Assembly: GCA_021849075.1 (NCBI GenBank)
Contig: JAJZTH010000012.1
Coordinates: 26,741-90,740, forward strand
Length of the DNA: 64,000 nucleotides
Reading direction: 5' to 3'
Source: Pseudomonadota bacterium
Lineage (GTDB): Bacteria; Pseudomonadota; Alphaproteobacteria; Sphingomonadales; Sphingomonadaceae
A model generated the notes under the pieces. The model made no database searches and had not been told where the DNA came from. It was given only the letters and a program-made list of their open reading frames with translations. This document shows, piece after piece, positions 42,335 to 51,374 of this stretch; position 1 is the first letter of the stretch; every line of letters begins with the position of its first letter. The position numbers and the translations under genes were made by a program.

Positions 42335-43170
42335 TTGCGCTTCCCCCGGCCCGTCCCGGATACCCCGATTGCATCGATCAAAAGGTTCACGCCCACCGTC
42401 AGCGTGGCGATGGCGATGGCCGGCGCAAGAATGGCGAGCGCCCCTTCGCCCAGCCCTGAAATATTCTCGCGCACCAGCGATCCCAGATCGGCATCAGGCG
42501 GCTGAACGCCCAGCCCCAGGAAGGACAGGCCCGACAGCAGCAGCACGATGAACACGAAGCGCAGGCCGAAATCGGCGAGCAGCGGATGGATCATGTTGGG
42601 CAATATTTCGGCGATGGCGATGTGGAGCCGGCCTTCGCCTCGCGCTCTGGCAACCTGCACATAGTCCATCTGGGTCAGATTCACCGCCAGCGCGCGGGCG
42701 ATGCGATAATTGCCGGGAACATAGGTGATTGCCGCGATCAGCAGCAGCAATGGCAGCGACGATCCGAACGCCGCCACCAGCACCAGCGAGAAAATCTTGG
42801 ACGGGATGGAAATCAGCATGTCCATGAAGCGCGACAGCGGTTCGTCCACTTTCGCCCCCCCCACGGCCGCCGTCAGCGCCAGCGCCGTGCCGGTCGCGCT
42901 CGCCAGGAATGCGGCGGCGGCGGCCAGCGCCACCGTATAGCGCGCGCCCCACAGCAGTCGGCTCAATACGTCGCGGCCCAGATAGTCGCTGCCCAGCCAG
43001 TGCGCACTGGACGATCCGTCAAATACGTCATAGGCCACGAATGCGCCCACCGGATAGGGGGCCAGCATCGGTCCAACCAGCGCGGCGACCAGCCAGAACA
43101 GCACCAGCGCCAGCCCAACCTTGCCCGACAGCGGCAGGGCCTTCGCCCCCTTTATCGACCGCGCCATCAT
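42331..43170 (-). CDS. Dpp-type ABC transporter permease (DppC-like)
   Basis: HWLGSDYLGRDVLSRLLWGARYTVALA; start trimmed to MMARSIKG. Confidence 0.93.
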   Translation of the reverse strand: MMARSIKGAKALPLSGKVGLALVLFWLVAALVGPMLAPYPVGAFVAYDVFDGSSSAHWLGSDYLGRDVLSRLLWGARYTVALAAAAAFLASATGTALALTAAVGGAKVDEPLSRFMDMLISIPSKIFSLVLVAAFGSSLPLLLLIAAITYVPGNYRIARALAVNLTQMDYVQVARARGEGRLHIAIAEILPNMIHPLLADFGLRFVFIVLLLSGLSFLGLGVQPPDADLGSLVRENISGLGEGALAILAPAIAIATLTVGVNLLIDAIGVSGTGRGKRK

Positions 43171-44147
43171 TGTGCGCGCAGCCGGGGGTTGGCCAGGATC
43201 GCGGTGACATCGGCGATCAGCATCAGGATCAGATAGGCTGCGCAGAATATCATTGCGCATGCCTGGAGCAGCGGCATGTCGCGGCTGGTGACGGCATTGA
43301 CCATCAGGCTGGCGAGTCCCGGATAGTTGAAGATGGTTTCCACGATCACTGCCCCGCCCAGCAGATAAGAGAGGGAAAGGGCCATGGCGTTGACGATCGG
43401 CGCGATCGCATTGGGCATGATGTGCTTCAGCACGACCTGTACTGGCGCGACGCCCTTCAGCACCGCCATTTCGACATAGGGCCGGTCCATCTGGTCGATT
43501 ACCGCCGCGCGGGTCATCCGCGCCATCTGCGCGATGACGACGATGCTCAGGCACAGGATCGGCATCGCCGCCCCGCGCAGATAATCGCCCCAGCTCATTT
43601 CGTCGGAAACGAGCGCAATCGAGGGCAGCCAGCGCAGCTTGACGGAGAAGATCAGCACCGCGATCGTCGCGACCAGAAATTCGGGCACCGCCACCATCGA
43701 CAAGGTCGTGATATTGAGCGCGCGGTCGATCCGCCCGCCCCGGTTCATGGCGGAGCCGATGCCGATCGCCAGCGCCACCGGCACCGCGACCAGCGCCGTC
43801 AGCGCGGCCAGCAACAGGCTGTTGGGCAGACGGCTGGAGATCACTTCGGAAACCGGCATGTTGGCGACCAGCGACTGGCCAGGATCGCCACTCACCATAC
43901 CGCCGAGCCAGCTAATGTACCGCACCGGCGCCGGCCTATCGAGGCCCATTTCATGGCGCAGCGCCGCCACTTGCTCCACCGTCGCGCTCTGGCCCAACGC
44001 CTCCTGCGCAGCGTCACCCGGCAGCAGCTGCGCGATGACGAAGATAGTCACCGACACCAGCAGCAACGTCAGCAGCGATGACGCCAGCCGCTTGCCGATC
44101 AGGACGAAAGCGGCCTTCGCGCCGCTGGAGGTCGAAGCGCCCGCCAT
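43167..44147 (-). CDS. Dpp-type ABC transporter permease (DppB-like)
   Basis: LLPGDAAQEALGQSATVEQVAALRHEMGLDRPAPVRY; GGAVIVETIFNYPGLASLMVNAV; start approximate. Confidence 0.92.
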   Translation of the reverse strand: MAGASTSSGAKAAFVLIGKRLASSLLTLLLVSVTIFVIAQLLPGDAAQEALGQSATVEQVAALRHEMGLDRPAPVRYISWLGGMVSGDPGQSLVANMPVSEVISSRLPNSLLLAALTALVAVPVALAIGIGSAMNRGGRIDRALNITTLSMVAVPEFLVATIAVLIFSVKLRWLPSIALVSDEMSWGDYLRGAAMPILCLSIVVIAQMARMTRAAVIDQMDRPYVEMAVLKGVAPVQVVLKHIMPNAIAPIVNAMALSLSYLLGGAVIVETIFNYPGLASLMVNAVTSRDMPLLQACAMIFCAAYLILMLIADVTAILANPRLRAQ

Positions 44148-45688
44148 CAGCCTTCCCACCACACATGTTCGGCAAACTGATAGCCCATCAGCCCGCCCAG
44201 CGACACCGGGCGCAATCCTTTTAGCCGCCGGTCATAGCCGTCGATCAGGCTGATGAAGACCGGGATGCCGACCCCGCAATGATGATGAACCAGCCCCTGC
44301 ATCTCGCCATAAAGCTGTTTGCGCCGCGCTTGATCGGCTTCGCCCCGCGCCTCCAGCAACAGCCTGTCGAAACGCGGATTTTTCCATCCGCTCTCATTCC
44401 AGGCCGCGTCGGACTTGTAGAACAGGCTGAACAACAGGTCGGCGGTCGGGCGCGGATTGGTGTTGCCGAAACCCAGCGGGTGCTTCATCCAGTGGGTCGA
44501 CCAGTAACCGTCCGCCGGCACGCGATTGACCGCCAGATTGAGGCCCACGCGCGACCCATATTCCTGCAGGATCGACGCCATGTCGACCGACCCGTCCGCC
44601 GCCGGAGAGGCGTAGACGGGCAGGCGCACGCCCGACAGGCCGGCGCGTTGCAGATGCCAGCGCGCCTTGTCCAGATCGAGGCTGGTCTGCGGCAGGTCCG
44701 ATCGATAATAGGGGTGGAAGGGCGGGATCGGCTGGTCGTTGGCGATCGTCGCATAACCGCGATAGAGGGCCCGCTTGATCAGCGGCCGGTCGATCAGATA
44801 TTTCATCGCGGCGACGAAATGGGCGTTGCCGGTCGGCAACTGGTCCTGCCGCATGATGAGGTTGGTGTAGAGGCCCGACGGCGTTTCAAGCAATCCATGG
44901 CCGCGCGACGCCATGATCCGTTTTGTGGACCGCGGATTGACCGCGATCACCAGCTGGACGTCGCCCGACAGCAGCGCATTGACCCGGCTGACCTCGTCGG
45001 GAATGCCGATCAGCTCAATCTCGTCCAGCCATGCCTTGCCCGATTTCCAGTAATTGGGGTTGCGTCGCACCAGTGTCCGCACGCCTGGCCGGAACTGGCT
45101 CACCATATAGGGGCCGGTGCCGTTGGCGGTACGGAAATCCTTCGTGCCCGCGCGCAGGATCAGGAAATGGGACTGGGCGAGGATGGCGGGCAAATCGGCA
45201 TTGGGACCGGTCAGGCGGATGACGACATCCTGTTTGCCCGTTGCCCTGACCTCGGCAAATTGCTCGGCGATGGTGGCCAGCTTTGATCCGACGGCCGGAT
45301 CCTTGTGCCGCAGCAGCGACCAGACCACATCCTGCGCGGTCAAGCTGGCGCCGTCATGGAAGGTCACGCCCTTGCGCAGCCTGATATGCCAGATCGTCTG
45401 GTCGTTGCTGACGATCCGTTCGGCCAGCGCCGGCCGCGCGATCAGGTCGCCGCCCATCTCGGTCAGGCCGTTATAGACCATATAATGGCGCACATAGTCG
45501 GTCGACAGCGCACCCTTGGCGGGATCGAGCGTGTCGGCGGTGGAGCTGGACAGGCTGGCGACGCGGATGCGTCCGCCCCGGCGCGGCTTGCTGGCGGCCA
45601 TCGCGCCGTCCGGCAGCAGCAGCCCTGCACCAAGGCCCAGCCCTGCGCCGATCAGCCCGCGCCGTGAAAGGGCAGAAATATCGTCCAT
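44147..45688 (-). CDS. Dpp-type ABC substrate-binding protein (SBP_bac_5), Tat-like signal
   Basis: LSRRGLIGAGLGLGAGLLLPDGAMA; WHIRLRKGVTFHDGASLTAQDVVWSL. Confidence 0.94.
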   Translation of the reverse strand: MDDISALSRRGLIGAGLGLGAGLLLPDGAMAASKPRRGGRIRVASLSSSTADTLDPAKGALSTDYVRHYMVYNGLTEMGGDLIARPALAERIVSNDQTIWHIRLRKGVTFHDGASLTAQDVVWSLLRHKDPAVGSKLATIAEQFAEVRATGKQDVVIRLTGPNADLPAILAQSHFLILRAGTKDFRTANGTGPYMVSQFRPGVRTLVRRNPNYWKSGKAWLDEIELIGIPDEVSRVNALLSGDVQLVIAVNPRSTKRIMASRGHGLLETPSGLYTNLIMRQDQLPTGNAHFVAAMKYLIDRPLIKRALYRGYATIANDQPIPPFHPYYRSDLPQTSLDLDKARWHLQRAGLSGVRLPVYASPAADGSVDMASILQEYGSRVGLNLAVNRVPADGYWSTHWMKHPLGFGNTNPRPTADLLFSLFYKSDAAWNESGWKNPRFDRLLLEARGEADQARRKQLYGEMQGLVHHHCGVGIPVFISLIDGYDRRLKGLRPVSLGGLMGYQFAEHVWWEG

Positions 45689-46971
45689 CAATGGATCAGG
45701 TCCTGCCATTTATACCACAGGCCGACCAGCGGCAGGAACCATGGCTTGCCGAAATGGCCCGGCACGCTGGGCCAGTCGAGGTCGCGCCAGGGATTTGCTG
45801 CGGGATCGCCCTGCATCACCCGCGCCATCATCTGCCCCATATAGGTCGCCATCTGCACGCCATGGCCACTATAGCCCATGGAATAGAAAATGCCGTCTTG
45901 CTCGCCCGCGCGCGGCAGGCGATCGGCGGTCAGGTCCACCATCCCGCCCCAGACATGGCTGACGCCCACGCCTCTCAATGCGGGGAAGATGTCGCCCATG
46001 ACGTCCTTCAATATATGCCCGCTCTTCAGGTCCGATCGCGGATCGCTGATCGCAAAGCGCGCGCGACCACCAAAGATCAGCCGATTGTCGGGCGCCAGGC
46101 GGAAATAATTGCCGATATTCTTGCTGGTCACATAGTTGCGCCGGTTGGGCAGCAATGTGTCGATCAGCGCATCTTCCAGCGGATCGGTGGCGATGATGAA
46201 GCTGCCGACCGACACGATCCGGCGACGGAAAAAGCCGAAGGGCGCGGCGGCAGGCGCGCCGCCGGTCGCGACCAGAATGCGCGATGCAGTGACCGATCCC
46301 CTGGACGTCGTCACTTTCCAGCCGCCCGCTTGCCTATCCATGCCGGTCACTTCGGCCTGTTCGAAAATCTGCGCGCCCGCCCGCGCCGCCGCTTCCGCCA
46401 ATCCCACGCCAAAGCGGGCAGGGTGTAGTTGCGCGCTGGTCGTCTGGATAAGCGCACCGTGAAAGGCGTCCGATCCGACTTCCTCGGCGATGCGTTCTGG
46501 CGGCACCAGTCGGACATTCTCGTCCACTTCCGCCGCCAACAGGTCATGCGCGCGGACCAGCTTGTCATAATGGGCGGGCTTGGCGGCCAGCTTCACCCGG
46601 CCGCAGCGGCGGAAGGCGCAATCGATGCTTTCCGCCGCCACGATCCGTTCGACCATATCGACCGCGTCGCAATGGACGCGGTAATAGGCTTTGGCGACAT
46701 CCTTGCCGAAGCGGGCGGATAGCGCGCCATAATCATGGGCCGTGCCATTATTGCACTGGCCCCCATTGCGTCCCGAAGCCTCTCCGGCCACTCGTCCCTT
46801 TTCCAGCAGCGTCACGGAAACGCCCTGCTTCGCCAACGCGAGCGCCGCCGACAGGCCGGTGAAGCCGCCGCCGATGATGGCGACGTCCACCTTGCCTTCG
46901 ACCGCGCCCTGCGCGCCGCCGGCAAAGGCGGGGGCGCTGGCCAGCCAGTAGGATAGGGAAGGGGCCGTCAT
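45688..46971 (-). CDS. FAD-dependent amine oxidoreductase (DAO; PuuB-like)
   Basis: VDVAIIGGGFTGLSAALALAKQGVSVTLLEKGRVAGEASGRNGGQCNNGTAHD; SMGYSGHGVQMATYMGQMMA. Confidence 0.92.
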   Translation of the reverse strand: MTAPSLSYWLASAPAFAGGAQGAVEGKVDVAIIGGGFTGLSAALALAKQGVSVTLLEKGRVAGEASGRNGGQCNNGTAHDYGALSARFGKDVAKAYYRVHCDAVDMVERIVAAESIDCAFRRCGRVKLAAKPAHYDKLVRAHDLLAAEVDENVRLVPPERIAEEVGSDAFHGALIQTTSAQLHPARFGVGLAEAAARAGAQIFEQAEVTGMDRQAGGWKVTTSRGSVTASRILVATGGAPAAAPFGFFRRRIVSVGSFIIATDPLEDALIDTLLPNRRNYVTSKNIGNYFRLAPDNRLIFGGRARFAISDPRSDLKSGHILKDVMGDIFPALRGVGVSHVWGGMVDLTADRLPRAGEQDGIFYSMGYSGHGVQMATYMGQMMARVMQGDPAANPWRDLDWPSVPGHFGKPWFLPLVGLWYKWQDLIH

Positions 46972-46978
46972 GGCGCTC

Positions 46979-47647
46979 TTACAGCCCCACCACCGCCGGC
47001 AGGCAGCCGATATGGGGGATTTCAACATCGCGATAGAAGGGGTTGGACGGCTCATGGCCCCGGCCCACGAACACGCGGCAACCGAAATGCAGGTCGGTGG
47101 CCGTATTCTGGTCGTACCGGAAGCTGGAGGAAACGTGCATCATCTCCTCGGGCTTGGCGCCCAGCTGATCGAACATATACTCGAACGCCTGCATCCGCGG
47201 CTTATAGGCTTGCGCCATCTGTGCGGTATAGACCGCGTGGAAGGGCGCGCCCAGCATGCCGACATTGTGATGGATCTGGTCGTTCATCGCGTTGGACAGG
47301 ATGACGAGCGGGATCTTGTCGCCGATCTTGGAAAGGCCGCCGGGCACATCGTCATGCGGTCCCCAGGTCGGAACGGCGGCATAGACGGCATCGGCATCCG
47401 CCTCATTATAGGCGACGCCCCATTTCTGGCAGGTGCGGCGCAGCGAATTGCGGATGATTTCCTGATAGGGTTCCCAATCGCCCATCACCTGGTCGAAACG
47501 ATAGGCGCTCCAATCCTTGCAGAAGGCGGGCAAGTCCTCAGCTGCGACGCGATCGGCCATGAAGGCGGTCGCCATTTCGGTCATGCGGAAACGGGTCAGC
47601 GTGCCATAGCAGTCGAAGCTGATATATTTGGGCCGGAAATTGGGCAT
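46979..47647 (-). CDS. Haloacid dehalogenase type II-like HAD hydrolase
   Basis: KYISFDCYGTLTRF, VILSNAMNDQIHHNVGMLGAPFHAVYTAQMAQAYKPRMQAFEYM. Confidence 0.88.
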   Translation of the reverse strand: MPNFRPKYISFDCYGTLTRFRMTEMATAFMADRVAAEDLPAFCKDWSAYRFDQVMGDWEPYQEIIRNSLRRTCQKWGVAYNEADADAVYAAVPTWGPHDDVPGGLSKIGDKIPLVILSNAMNDQIHHNVGMLGAPFHAVYTAQMAQAYKPRMQAFEYMFDQLGAKPEEMMHVSSSFRYDQNTATDLHFGCRVFVGRGHEPSNPFYRDVEIPHIGCLPAVVGL

Positions 47648-47694
47648 CGGCGGAGCGTCCTTTGCAGAGTCTACAGGTGGCTTGGGAAGCCGTT

Positions 47695-47713
47695 TGACGG
47701 GTATATTACGACA
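47695..47713. promoter_or_regulatory. Candidate operator O1 (upstream of HAD-DAO-ABC-opine oxidase operon)
   Basis: TGACGGGTATATTACGACA, 16/19 identical to O2. Confidence 0.65.
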
Positions 47714-47885
47714 TGGCGTGGCCGGAACATGCGCCCGATATCTTCGGGTCGGGGGGCAGATTCACGGCTTTATCGCGATCCTTTCGGCATAGTTTGCCGC
47801 GCCCTTTGGCAACCGGCAATCGGGCCGTCGATATCGGATGCAAAGCAGCGGTCCCGCCCCGGCCACGGCATGGAATGTTGCTGCT

Positions 47886-48812
47886 TTAATAGCCCCGATT
47901 CCGTGCGACTTCGCCGTCCAGCGGCGCGCCTGCCTGATGCCGGCGGATATTGGCGATCAGGGCGCGTGCGGCGCTGTCCGCGCGGGTCATGCTGGCGATG
48001 TGGGGCGTGATGACGATGCGCGGATGCGTCCAGAAGGGATGATCGGCAGGCAACGGTTCTGGGTCGGTCACATCCAGAAACGCGCCGGACAGATGCTCTT
48101 CATCAAGCAGCGACAGCAGATCATGCTCCACCAGATGGCCACCCCGTCCGACATTGATCAGCCCTGCGCCGCGCGGCAGGCGGGACAGGGTTTTCCGGCA
48201 CAAAATGCCGCGTGTCTCCTCGGTCAGCGGCAGCAGACAGATCAGTATGTCGCACGCCGCCAGAAAATCGGGCAGCGCCGCTTCGCCGGCATGGCATGTC
48301 ACGCCCTCGATCGCGCGGAGCGTTCGGCTCCACCCCGATAGCGCGAAGCCGAACGGGGGCAGCGCCTGCAACACCGCCTGCCCCAGATTGCCCAGCCCCA
48401 TGACGCCGATCCGTCGTTCGCCAGCCGGCGTCAGCTTGATTGGAGACCAGCGGGCTTCTTGCTGCGCCACGCGATAATCGATCAGATTGCGGTGCAGCGC
48501 CAGCGTAGCCATTGTCGCATATTCGACCATGCCGGCCGCGATGCCGGGCTCGATCATGCGCACGACCCGCACATGCGGCGGTAACGCGCTCAGATCGAAC
48601 TGGTCGATGCCCGCGCCGATCGAAAACAGAATTTCCAGATTGGGCAGGCTGGCGATCAGGTCGGCCGACGGCGCCCAGGCCGCCAGATAGCGGATGGCGG
48701 CGGGATCATGGCCGTCGGCCGGATCGACAAAGGCGATATCGCTTGCTTCCTCGCCAAAAATCTCCCGCCAGATGCGGCCACGGGTCGGATCGGATGTGTA
48801 GAGCAGGGTCAT
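47886..48812 (-). CDS. D-2-hydroxyacid dehydrogenase (glyoxylate/hydroxypyruvate reductase-like)
   Basis: RRIGVMGLGNLGQAVLQALPPFGFALSGWSRT, GAGLINVGRGGHLVEHDLL, AFLDVTDPEPLPADHPFWTHPRIVITPHIA. Confidence 0.93.
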   Translation of the reverse strand: MTLLYTSDPTRGRIWREIFGEEASDIAFVDPADGHDPAAIRYLAAWAPSADLIASLPNLEILFSIGAGIDQFDLSALPPHVRVVRMIEPGIAAGMVEYATMATLALHRNLIDYRVAQQEARWSPIKLTPAGERRIGVMGLGNLGQAVLQALPPFGFALSGWSRTLRAIEGVTCHAGEAALPDFLAACDILICLLPLTEETRGILCRKTLSRLPRGAGLINVGRGGHLVEHDLLSLLDEEHLSGAFLDVTDPEPLPADHPFWTHPRIVITPHIASMTRADSAARALIANIRRHQAGAPLDGEVARNRGY

Positions 48813-48826
48813 GCCGGCGCCTTTGT

Positions 48827-48879
48827 AAAAGAAAAGGCCGCCCGTGTCCCCGAGCTTGGAGGGAGGGACACGGACGGCC
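48827..48879 (-). terminator. Terminator after the TonB receptor, abutting the downstream start codon
   Basis: Minus strand GGCCGTCCGTGTCCC ... GGGACACGGGCGGCC-TTTTCTTTT. Confidence 0.85.
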
Positions 48880-48911
48880 GGTCGGGGCGGGCATGCCCCG
48901 AATGGTTAGGA

Positions 48912-51044
48912 TCAGAAGTCGAAGCTGGCCCGGACCGTGAACTGGCGCGGCGTGCCCGGCTGGATCCACAGCGCCGAATAGGAGCTGGCGTAATATTTCT
49001 TGTTGAACAGGTTGTTCACGTCGGCCGACAGCTTGATCTGGTCGGTGATATTGAACGATCCCAGCACCTTGGCGATGGTATAGTTGGGCAGATAGAAGTC
49101 CGCCGCCGTCTGCCCCAGGCGCTTGCTGACATGGGTCACGCCCGCGCCCAGCATCGCTTCATGATTGCCGATCGAAAAATTCTTGAACAGCAGGGCGTTG
49201 CCCTGATGCTTGGGAATGTTGATCAACGGATCATTCTTGCTGACCCCGGCAGTGGCATAGTCGTCGGCCCAACCCGCGTCGGTGTAGGCATAGGTCACGA
49301 ACAGTTCGAACCCGGCGGGCAGCTTGGCGTTGACGTCGAACTCCACGCCCTGGCTCTTCGCTTCGCCGACCGCCACCGACAGGCCGCTCAGCAGATCGGC
49401 GGTCAGGACGTTGCTCTTTTTCATCTTGTACAGCGACAGGGTGCTGGTCAGCTTGCCATCCGGCGTCACGAACTTCGCACCGACTTCATAGCTTTTGCTG
49501 ACTTCGGGAGCGAAGGGATTATTGTTGACGTCGACGCCGCTGTTCGGCCGGAACCCCTTGCCATAGCTGGCGTAGAAGGACAGGCTGCTGGTCGGTTCGA
49601 ACACCAGTCCCGCCATCGGGCTGAACTTGGTGTAGGATGCAGGATTGGTCGTCCCCAGGCGATTGTCGATATTCTGGCTGAAATCGTCATACCGACCACC
49701 GAAGCGCACCTTGAACTGCTCTGTAATCTCGATCTGGTCCTGCGCATAAACGCCCCAGGCTTTCTGGATTTCCGTCGCATTTTGAATCACGCTGGTCGGC
49801 GCTGGCGCAGCGATCGTGTAATCGGGGTTGAAGATGTCGATCGAATAGGACTGGTCTGCAGCCGTCGGGCGATAGCGCAGCTGATAGGTATCGATCTTGA
49901 AACGGTCCCAATCCCCGCCGATGCGGATATTGTGGACGATCGATCCGGTTTCCAGCTTACCGCTGATTTCGCCGCGGAACACCATATGGGTGGTGCTATA
50001 GTCGCGGAAACGGCGCTGGCGCGACAGGGTGCGCCCGTCATTGTCCAGCATCTGCCGGCCCATCGCCAGTTCAGGGTCGCTGGAATAGCCTTCAAAGGTC
50101 GTCTTCTTGTATCCGGCGCCCAGCATCAGCGTCCAGTCGTCGCTGAAGTCGTGCTGATATTGCGCCTGATGCCCCAGCACGCCGATCCGGATCGGGCCGT
50201 CATTGGGGTTGCTCAGGAAGCGCGAATTGGGAATGGCCCCCAGATTATAGCTGGTCGTGCCGTCGGCGTTGACGGTCGGGATCGCCACCACGCCGCGATC
50301 GAACGGCACCTTCTGTTTCACATATTCCAGTTCGTAGGTGAAGATGTCCTTGTCCGACAGCTTCGCCAGGAAGGACGGCGTCAGCGTATATTTCTGCGTC
50401 TCCACCGTGTCGCGGAAGCTGTCGCCCTGTTCCGCCGAACCGTTGATGCGCACGGCGATGCTGTCGCTCAGCGGCAGATTATAGTCGCCCTCGACGCGAT
50501 AGGTTTCCCAGCTGCCACCTGCGACCGAGAAGCTGCCGCCCTGCTTGAAGGTCGGCTTCTTGGTCACGATGTTGATCGTGCCGCCCGGTTCGCCGCGCCC
50601 GAACAAAGCGGAGTTCGGCCCCTTGAGCACTTCGATCCGTTCGACGTTGGATGCGTCGCGCGGGCCGCCATAGCCACGGCCGCCGTTAAAGCCGTTGACC
50701 AGGAAGCCGCTCGGGAAATTTTCGTCGCCGGCAAAGCCGCGGATCGCGAAACTGTCCCACAGGCCGCCGAAATTATTCTGCTTCGACACGCCGCTCGCCA
50801 GTTCCAGTGCGGTGTCGAGCCGGGTGATGTTCAGATCGTCCAGCAGCTTGCCTTCCAGAAACTGGACCGCCTGCGGAATTTCACGGACGGGCGTGTCGCC
50901 AAAATATTGGCGCTTCAGGCCGGTGACGACGATTTCGCTATCCGTCGTTTCGGCGGCAGGCTCCTGCGCCTGCGCGGTGGAGGACAAGGCGATGGCGGCT
51001 GTGCTGGCGATGAAAGCCAGGCGTAGGGCGGATGATGATCGCAT
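48912..51044 (-). CDS. TonB-dependent siderophore-type receptor
   Basis: Signal peptide; VREIPQAVQFLEGKLLDDLNITRLDTALELASGV...FAIRGF; NVERIEVLKGPNSALFGRGEPGGTINIVTKKP; C-terminal F. Confidence 0.95.
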   Translation of the reverse strand: MRSSSALRLAFIASTAAIALSSTAQAQEPAAETTDSEIVVTGLKRQYFGDTPVREIPQAVQFLEGKLLDDLNITRLDTALELASGVSKQNNFGGLWDSFAIRGFAGDENFPSGFLVNGFNGGRGYGGPRDASNVERIEVLKGPNSALFGRGEPGGTINIVTKKPTFKQGGSFSVAGGSWETYRVEGDYNLPLSDSIAVRINGSAEQGDSFRDTVETQKYTLTPSFLAKLSDKDIFTYELEYVKQKVPFDRGVVAIPTVNADGTTSYNLGAIPNSRFLSNPNDGPIRIGVLGHQAQYQHDFSDDWTLMLGAGYKKTTFEGYSSDPELAMGRQMLDNDGRTLSRQRRFRDYSTTHMVFRGEISGKLETGSIVHNIRIGGDWDRFKIDTYQLRYRPTAADQSYSIDIFNPDYTIAAPAPTSVIQNATEIQKAWGVYAQDQIEITEQFKVRFGGRYDDFSQNIDNRLGTTNPASYTKFSPMAGLVFEPTSSLSFYASYGKGFRPNSGVDVNNNPFAPEVSKSYEVGAKFVTPDGKLTSTLSLYKMKKSNVLTADLLSGLSVAVGEAKSQGVEFDVNAKLPAGFELFVTYAYTDAGWADDYATAGVSKNDPLINIPKHQGNALLFKNFSIGNHEAMLGAGVTHVSKRLGQTAADFYLPNYTIAKVLGSFNITDQIKLSADVNNLFNKKYYASSYSALWIQPGTPRQFTVRASFDF

Positions 51045-51201
51045 ATTGCTGTAACCCCTTCTGAAATCGCTGTTCCCTAATGTCCTGCGAAACGGGGGGA
51101 CCGGCTGGTCTTCTCTTTTTTCCCGCGCGGACTTTGTCCTGTCGTCGGGGCCGATCCTCGGGTGATTTGCCACCTCTTCTTGGTTTCGAGGCTAGGTTGA
51201 G

Positions 51202-51220
51202 TGACGGAAATATTACGTCA
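51202..51220. promoter_or_regulatory. Candidate operator O2 (upstream of TonB receptor)
   Basis: TGACGGAAATATTACGTCA, near-palindrome. Confidence 0.65.
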
Positions 51221-51317
51221 AACTTGGCTCATGGAACGGCGCAAAATTGTGAATCCGGCCTCGTTACGGCAGGAAAATGCTGTGGTGATTATTGCGTGAA
51301 CAGGGGCGGAAACCCCC

Positions 51318-51350
51318 GGAAAATGGCCGCCTTCCGCAAGGAAGGCGGCC
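51318..51350 (-). terminator. Terminator downstream of DUF1624-like gene
   Basis: GGCCGCCTTCC-loop-GGAAGGCGGCC then ATTTTCC on minus strand. Confidence 0.75.
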
Positions 51351-51374
51351 CAAGTCGACCCTAACGCAGGACCG

